Origin: Ptychodera flava
Lineage: Eukaryota > Hemichordata > Enteropneusta > Ptychoderidae
Length of the DNA: 64,000 nt
NCBI RefSeq assembly: GCF_041260155.1
Contig: NC_091928.1
Coordinates: forward strand, 43,364,137-43,428,136
Direction: 5' to 3'
Below the pieces are notes generated by a model. The model saw only the letters and a program-made list of their open reading frames with translations. It made no database searches and was not told the DNA's origin. Below, in pieces: positions 58,600-64,000 of the stretch (within the stretch, counting starts at the first letter, position 1; each line of letters begins with the position of its first letter). A program made the position numbers and the translations under genes.

Positions 58600-58903
58600 T
58601 TTAAAGGGCCAGTAATGCTAACTTTTGATGATTTTTTTTCATTATTTTTATTTTCTATGTCAAGTGCAAGTACTTATACTTCTTCATAAAGAATGCTGAA
58701 ATATCCACAATTTAGCTTGTTAACATAGCGTCCATATGTGTAAAATGCATTATGTTAATTTTAGGCTGGATCAGGAGTCACTTGTCAAGAATAACAACGC
58801 AGTTTACACATGCACAAGCTGAGTTGACAAGCTGAGTACTTTTTACGTCAATATGCTTTGGTGAGTAGAGGAAGATATTATGATCTGATACGATACACTT
58901 TTT
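58600..58903 (+). repeat. Family C interspersed repeat copy
   Basis: It begins TTAAAGGGCCAGTAATGC and contains TTAGCTTGTTAACATAGCGT, AACAACGCAGTTTACACATG and GAGTTGACAAGCTGAGTAC. It is followed head-to-tail by the next copy. Confidence 0.7.
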
Positions 58904-59160
58904 AAAGGGCCTGTTTATTTTTCACTATACAGTGTTTGCTTTTAATGTCAACTACAATTTCTTGTTCTATTCCCCAAAGCAAATACCTATCATTTAGTTT
59001 GCCAACACAGTGTCTGTACTTGCAAAATGCACTGTTATTGTTTACATTTGCATTCTAGTCCGTACCGGAATTCATTTGTCAGCAATAACAATGCAGTCTA
59101 CACATGCGCACACTGAGTTGACAAACTGAATACATTGTATATCCCGCCAGCGTAAAAAGA
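58904..59160 (+). repeat. Family C interspersed repeat copy, adjacent
   Basis: It begins TTAAAGGGCCTGTTTATTTT and carries TTCTTGTTCTATTCCCC, AACAATGCAGTCTACACATG and GAGTTGACAAACTGAATAC, in the same order as the preceding copy and as 21268-21505. Confidence 0.7.
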
Positions 59161-59389
59161 CCGTTTAAATGCCACTTAGCGTCGCAATGCAAGGAAACAC
59201 TGTTGTTAGATCTATCATTCAACAATGCACACGTTATGGTGAAACAATACATCTATGACAGGAATACAACTTCAGGTTTTCGGAGCGCTTAGAGGACTTC
59301 TGTCGCAAAAATGAAAAACTTGCTTTCGTCCTCGTGTGACTGTTGTCTAATTATTTATAGAATGAATTGAATGCCATACCTCCCTTGAC

Positions 59390-59671
59390 AGAAATTTTCG
59401 CAATAGAGAGGGGATAAAAGTTTTATTTGGTGATTAATTTTCAACATATCAATGATTATTATTTGACGCTTTTGTGAAAATCAAAATTTTAATTTTTATC
59501 CAATAGCGGTCAACACAGATGGCGGTCAATTTTTTATTTCTCCAGTACAAAACTTTACACGTTGACGCCCGATTTTTTATTCTTTATTTGTTCGGAGAAT
59601 GGTTGAACGTTTCCTTGGGGAAAGTTTGAGAATAAGTTGCTCTTTTAGTATTGAGACACGTACTGCCTTAA
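59390..59671 (-). mobile_element. Family A MITE copy, inverse and diverged
   Basis: On the minus strand it begins TTAAGGCAGTACGTGTCTC (ending at 59671), continues with CTCAAACTTTCCCCAAGGAA, and keeps a diverged form of the GGCCGCCAT core (GACCGCCATCTGTGTTGAC). The other end has decayed. Confidence 0.7.
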
Positions 59672-61076
59672 TGATGACATCATTCTTGCTTTCATAAACT
59701 CTGGTGAATCCACCGTGAGGCATAAGTATGAAGTTCCACTACAAATTTCAAAATTAAGTTGACCGAATTGGATTATTTGGCCATTGCCAATGCCATAGTA
59801 AGTGAATATCATTTTTCTCCACGCTAGGAAGTTGAAATGGGGGCGCTATGACCGATTTTTAATGTCAAGCGTCTACTTCTAGAGAGAACTCTATGTGAAA
59901 AGGATCCCCTAGTATCAGCAAAAAAGTCAAGTTTTAAGACAAGGCAAACTCAAGCATACCTCATTTTGACAATGGCGATTTCAAACGACATTGAATGTTA
60001 TTGAAATAAACAAACGAAGTGCATACAGCCACGACTTATGAGTAAAATAATTTTAAGAGTATTTCATTACAATGCAATTCATACGTCTGCTATACTAGTC
60101 AATAGCTATAACTTTTGATTGCGTTTCTAGGATTTTTGTTCTTCGTGTCCCCCTGCCAGCACAACCTTTATGCAATATACAATACATGTATTATTGTTGT
60201 TGACATATGAATTCTCGTCAGGACTAAAATCCAACTGTCAACAAACAAAACAAAAATACTGAAAACTACATAAAAAGTCACAGCTACTGGAGCTGTACAT
60301 GAAGTCGATGAAAATTATGTTGGAAAATTGTTCTTTATGAAATAGTTCTTCGTAAACGCCAAATCTACTGCGTGTATTATCTGATTGTCCCGCAAGGACG
60401 CCCTCAATAGACAACAGGGAGAAGGACCCCCGTCAGGCATTGGAATCCTTGTTTTCGAAGAACGTTATCAGGAGTTGCGGTTTTTCACTAGTTTAAACAG
60501 TTTCAGAAGAATGTCTGTAATACCGTCGATGTTAAAATATTTGAAAATAATCATTATCGCACGTTAACATTATTTGAAACGTTCACTTTTGATGCTAAAC
60601 GGCCTCGTGCAATATGTTTACATGAAAACTTAATTTCTTTGTCGATAAATGCGTTGAATTTTGCCGTTTTCCAGGGTTACGGTCCTATGGTTGGCCACAG
60701 TAGATGTAATAATTGATGTACTGCCTTTGACATGGTTTTTGTCATTTATTATTTCCTGACTCAAGTGAGTAGGGCTTGAAATGGTACCGCTTTCAGTAAA
60801 AAGTTGATTTACGATATTAACCTTTCGCAAGTTTTAGTTTTGACATTGAATCCCTTGACATTGTAGCATTAATTGTCACTCTATCTGGTGCGTGGATCTA
60901 TTCCACAAACGATTGAAAAAATAAATTTAATTTTGTCCAGCCAGATTGGAAAGAGCTGGTGCAGTTTGTGGCGCATTGTCATCTAGAGGAAAGTAGTGAC
61001 AGTGTGAACAACCTGCACTGACACATTTACATCGACATGTTTTTACAAAACCTAAAAACTTAGAAAGAGGACATAC
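59672..61076. other. Intergenic DNA before the tetranucleotide array
   Basis: No gene is supported. A faint family C relic (TGACATATGAATTCTCGTCAGG... near 60115-60300) is present. Confidence 0.5.
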
Positions 61077-61536
61077 ACACATACATACATACATACATAC
61101 ATACATACATACATACATACATACATACATACATACATACATACATACATACATACATACATACATACATACATACATACATACATACATACATACATAC
61201 ATACATACATACATACATACATACGTACGTACGTACGTACGTACGTACTTACGTGCGTGCGTGCGTGCGTGCGTGTGTGCGTACGTACATACATACATAC
61301 ATACATACATACATACATACATACATACATACATACATACATACATACATACATACATACATACATACATACATGCATGCATGCATGCATGCATGCATGC
61401 ATGCATGCATACATACATACATACATACATACAAACATGCATGCATGCATGCATACATACATACATACATACATACATACATACATACATACATACATAC
61501 ATACATACATACATACATACATACATACATACATGC
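61077..61536. repeat. Mosaic tetranucleotide array (CATA with CGTA, CGTG and CATG blocks)
   Basis: About 460 bp in constant 4-bp phase: CATA block, CGTA block (about 61224-61248), CGTG block (about 61254-61278), CATA block, CATG block (about 61372-61409), a short CATA block, CATG block (61437-61453) and a final CATA block. All open frames over it are repeat artefacts. Confidence 0.97.
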
Positions 61537-61981
61537 ATGAGTTTATAAAAAGAACTCTGACACTTTACCGTGAATAGAAAACAATAATTTTATATTTATT
61601 TTCTATGAAATCAGCGTTCATCGTTATTGGCTCTTGAATAGCAAGCAGAAGGACATTTACATATACACAGAAAATTCATGTAAAACAAACCATAGTTAGG
61701 TATCTCTCGTCTATTTGACCATGCAAAGACGCTGCAGGTACTAGTAGCTGATTTTCGTTCTTTGAGTTTGGACAAAAGTTCTTGATCCATTCATTAGCAT
61801 CGTACTTTTAATCTTCCTGAGTCGACCTGCGCGAACGAAGTTCTCCTTGCAGCAAGCTGGGTCGTTACCATTGCTGCCAGGACTGCTGTTGCCCGCCATC
61901 ATGCTCGTGGTGTAGCTGTTGTCTCGAATGGCAGCCCTTACTTGGTTGTCGTAGTCATTCTACGGAAGGGCGCTGCCGTCG

Positions 61982-62581
61982 TCATCTGTCGTCGTCAGTG
62001 TCATCTGTTCTGCCTTCTCCTTGTCTGTTCTCCTCCAAGAACTTCTTCAGGAATCGTGACGTCAGCTGATAGACGCACCTGGAAATAATTTGAGAAAGTT
62101 ACAGCAAGTCCTGTAAGTCGCTTGGTAGACAGTCGAGGAACCAAAAACATGGCGACCAGAAATACTTTCCTTTCCGTTGTTTGATAAATTACGTGGAGCA
62201 AAAAACGCGTAAATGTCAGCAGGGTGCAACCATGTTGTCATCATATTAAAATACAGAAAGAAAATGACTCTCAAAATTTGAGATATGTGTAAGTTCATGA
62301 TCAACAAATCAACGGCAAAGGTAAGCCGTAACTCGCATACCATTTAAAACGATTCACAACTTTCACTGTCATACACAATATATCGATGTCAATGAAAAGT
62401 AGCCGGTTTTAGTATTCCAATTAATGCAAAAAGAAAACCAGTAGAAACTCAGACATCAATTATATGATATTTTACTACGCACCAACGGTAGTTGCCATCG
62501 GCGTCCCACAGTTTCTTACTGGAACTCGGCCAGTGAGGCATATGAACCATGTATGTGTTCGGCGATACGGAAAGTTTATAC
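61982..62581 (-). CDS. Second LARGE-like glycosyltransferase, last two coding exons only (5' part off window)
   Basis: The two minus-strand exons are 62483-62581 and 61982-62078 (stop TGA at 61984-61982). The first has acceptor TTTGTCTACAG and donor GTGCGT and encodes YKLSVSPNTYMVHMPHWPSS, the GT49 segment that matches YEYWILPDCWMVHTPHWPSP of the complete gene (exon 16). It is 99 bp long in both genes with the same phases. The second exon, after TTATTTCCAG, encodes WCVYQLTSRFLKKFLEEN and a short polar end GRTDDTDDDR, parallel to QCVYAVAWKFFKDLEAKYG of exon 17. Here the stop is within this exon, so no 18th exon is needed. Earlier exons are expected beyond 64000; none was recognised between 62582 and 64000. 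The family acts in the Golgi on a xylose-glucuronate glycan. Its DXD motifs cannot be seen in this window. Confidence 0.82.
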
Positions 62582-64000
62582 CTGTAGACAAAACCAATGA
62601 AATTCATAATGTTAGTTGCTACATGCAGGTATTTACCTGGTCAACAGTCCGGGTCAGCTCCAAAATTGGAGACTCATTATGATAATGTATTCCGGCATTC
62701 AGCCAATCATCGACCAGATTACATCATTAATAAAGTACGGGTCACGCTGTGTCACAAATTACCCACCAAGTGTGATCGGCAGTTTTGGGCCGCTTATTAA
62801 GCCCCTGTCTTGTGAATTTCGACGAATTTCGACAGTCAACATAATCCACGTGTTCTGCAGAAGGTCATGTCCAACAAGGAGTCCGATTAGTGAACAAATA
62901 TTCGAAATATTGACGATTCATTTCTACCCCAAGTTTATCGATTTCGCTCAAGTACCGAGAATCATTTTGTGGATGTTCGTCATCTCTATTAGAAATACTG
63001 TTATAAAGGTTATTTGTGTAGGTACGCGTATAACATTTTGCAAGAAAGAAGAGCAATGTCAGAGCTTTAGAACGATACCTGTTTTGTAGTTGTCAAACGC
63101 AGACTAAAAATGGTACGCGATTTTGAAAATGTGTTGACAGAGTGGCCACACAACTGTTCCCCATACGGTAGAATTTGTATCGCTGTCATCTCCGACACAA
63201 ATGGGGTATTCTGAACGATCTGTGTAGGTACACGATTTATATTTCGCAGGACTTCAAGCCAGAGTCTAGGAATCACAGCGATATATGGGGTTTGGTTGTC
63301 TTAGCCAGAATAAAACTGGTACGCGATTTTGAAATTGTGTTTTGACAGAGTGGCCACACAACTGTTCGACATTAGGGGAGAACCATTTGATTTCGGGGGG
63401 GGGTATGGAGGAAGAGGGTATGGGAGCAATTTTGTTTTTCCTGTCAGAGTGACAGCAATTTTTTTTTCTACAGTCAGACCTGCATCAATTTTTTTTTCCA
63501 AATGGAGTAGCAGTGCAAATTTTTTTTTATCGGTCATCAAGTTTGTAATGCGTTGTATATAAGGGAGCCGTCATTATTTACGGCCTGAAACTCCGAAATT
63601 TCAAGTGACCCCCCGCCCTTCGCCAACCCATGATGAATTTGAGTAACCTCCCTCTCTAACTCTGAAATTTGACCGATCCCCCACTTAGAAAAGTTAAATA
63701 CCAATACATGTAATTGTAAAATTCACAAAATACAGCAACAGTAAAGACCTATCAAATCCTGAAGTACCCTGCTAGACTATCATCAGTTATCTCATGATGG
63801 TTCAAAAAAGGTGAACACATCAAAATGAAATTCAAAGTCACAATAAAATAAAGATATAAAAGATCACGCAGTATCTAATCATATAGTACATTGTTTAATT
63901 TGGATGGATATTATGACAGGGTTTTCACTAGGATATCTGACCGGGCAGAATTTGAAAGTACAGGGGGAGAACATGAGAGAGGCTTAGGGGGAAGTGTCAC
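62582..64000 (-). other. Presumed intron of the second LARGE-like gene, to the window edge
   Basis: No exon was recognised. It holds a diverged two-unit repeat of about 206 bp (63015-63420) and, near 63400-63660, runs of G, T and C. Confidence 0.45.
63015..63420. repeat. Two-unit tandem repeat, period about 206 bp
   Basis: GTGTAGGTACGCG... at 63015 and GTGTAGGTACACG... at 63221 start the units. The block TGGTACGCGATTTTGAAA...GTGGCCACACAACTGTTC occurs at 63111 and 63317. The middle of the units has diverged. Confidence 0.7.

Noticed and set aside
62760-63060. Minus-strand string LLVGHDLLQN and nearby YFEYLFTNRT as the missing exon 15 of the second LARGE-like gene or as a retroelement protease
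   Set aside because: Stops, wrong length and lack of a donor in the needed phase; the similarity is only a few residues.
62616-63089. 157-codon plus-strand frame
   Set aside because: No recognisable domain; it overlaps the presumed intron of the second LARGE-like gene and a repeat.

Overview
The window is animal nuclear DNA. It is AT-rich and intron-bearing, with standard GT-AG splice sites, tRNA genes, a LINE, many small TIR elements and long microsatellites. The gene families (many-fingered C2H2 protein, LARGE-type glycosyltransferases, uronyl 2-sulfotransferase-like enzymes) and the repeat load suit a marine invertebrate, perhaps a deuterostome. The sequence alone does not fix the species.

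Layout: (1) 1-5425, plus strand: the 3' three exons of a C2H2 zinc-finger gene whose 5' end is off the window. (2) 5.4-12.3 kb: intergenic, with an 830-bp TIR element that holds further palindromes. (3) 12332-29484, plus strand: a complete 18-exon gene for a divergent LARGE-like glycosyltransferase of 645 residues. Its introns hold one tRNA-Ser gene, four antisense tRNA-Gln genes, a 5'-truncated LINE and large microsatellites. (4) 34.6-54.6 kb: four uronyl 2-O-sulfotransferase-like genes (strands -, +, -, -). Each has an intronless coding region and a probable 5'UTR intron. (5) 61982-62581, minus strand: the last two coding exons of a second LARGE-like gene, which continues past the right edge.

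Taken together, two LARGE-like genes (family activity: xylose/glucuronate polymer synthesis) flank four genes whose family sulfates uronic acid at the 2-O position. This looks like a linked glycan-building and glycan-sulfating cluster in the Golgi. It has odd features. The complete LARGE-like protein has changed both DXD motifs, and each sulfotransferase copy has lost a different one of the residues expected in the family. The cluster could therefore contain pseudoenzymes or enzymes with shifted specificity. That functional link is inference; the gene identities rest on recognisable motifs and consistent exon phases.

Much of the remaining DNA is small TTAA-flanked MITE-like repeats (at least six copies of one family), ACAT/TGTA tetranucleotide arrays at five places, and large hairpins.
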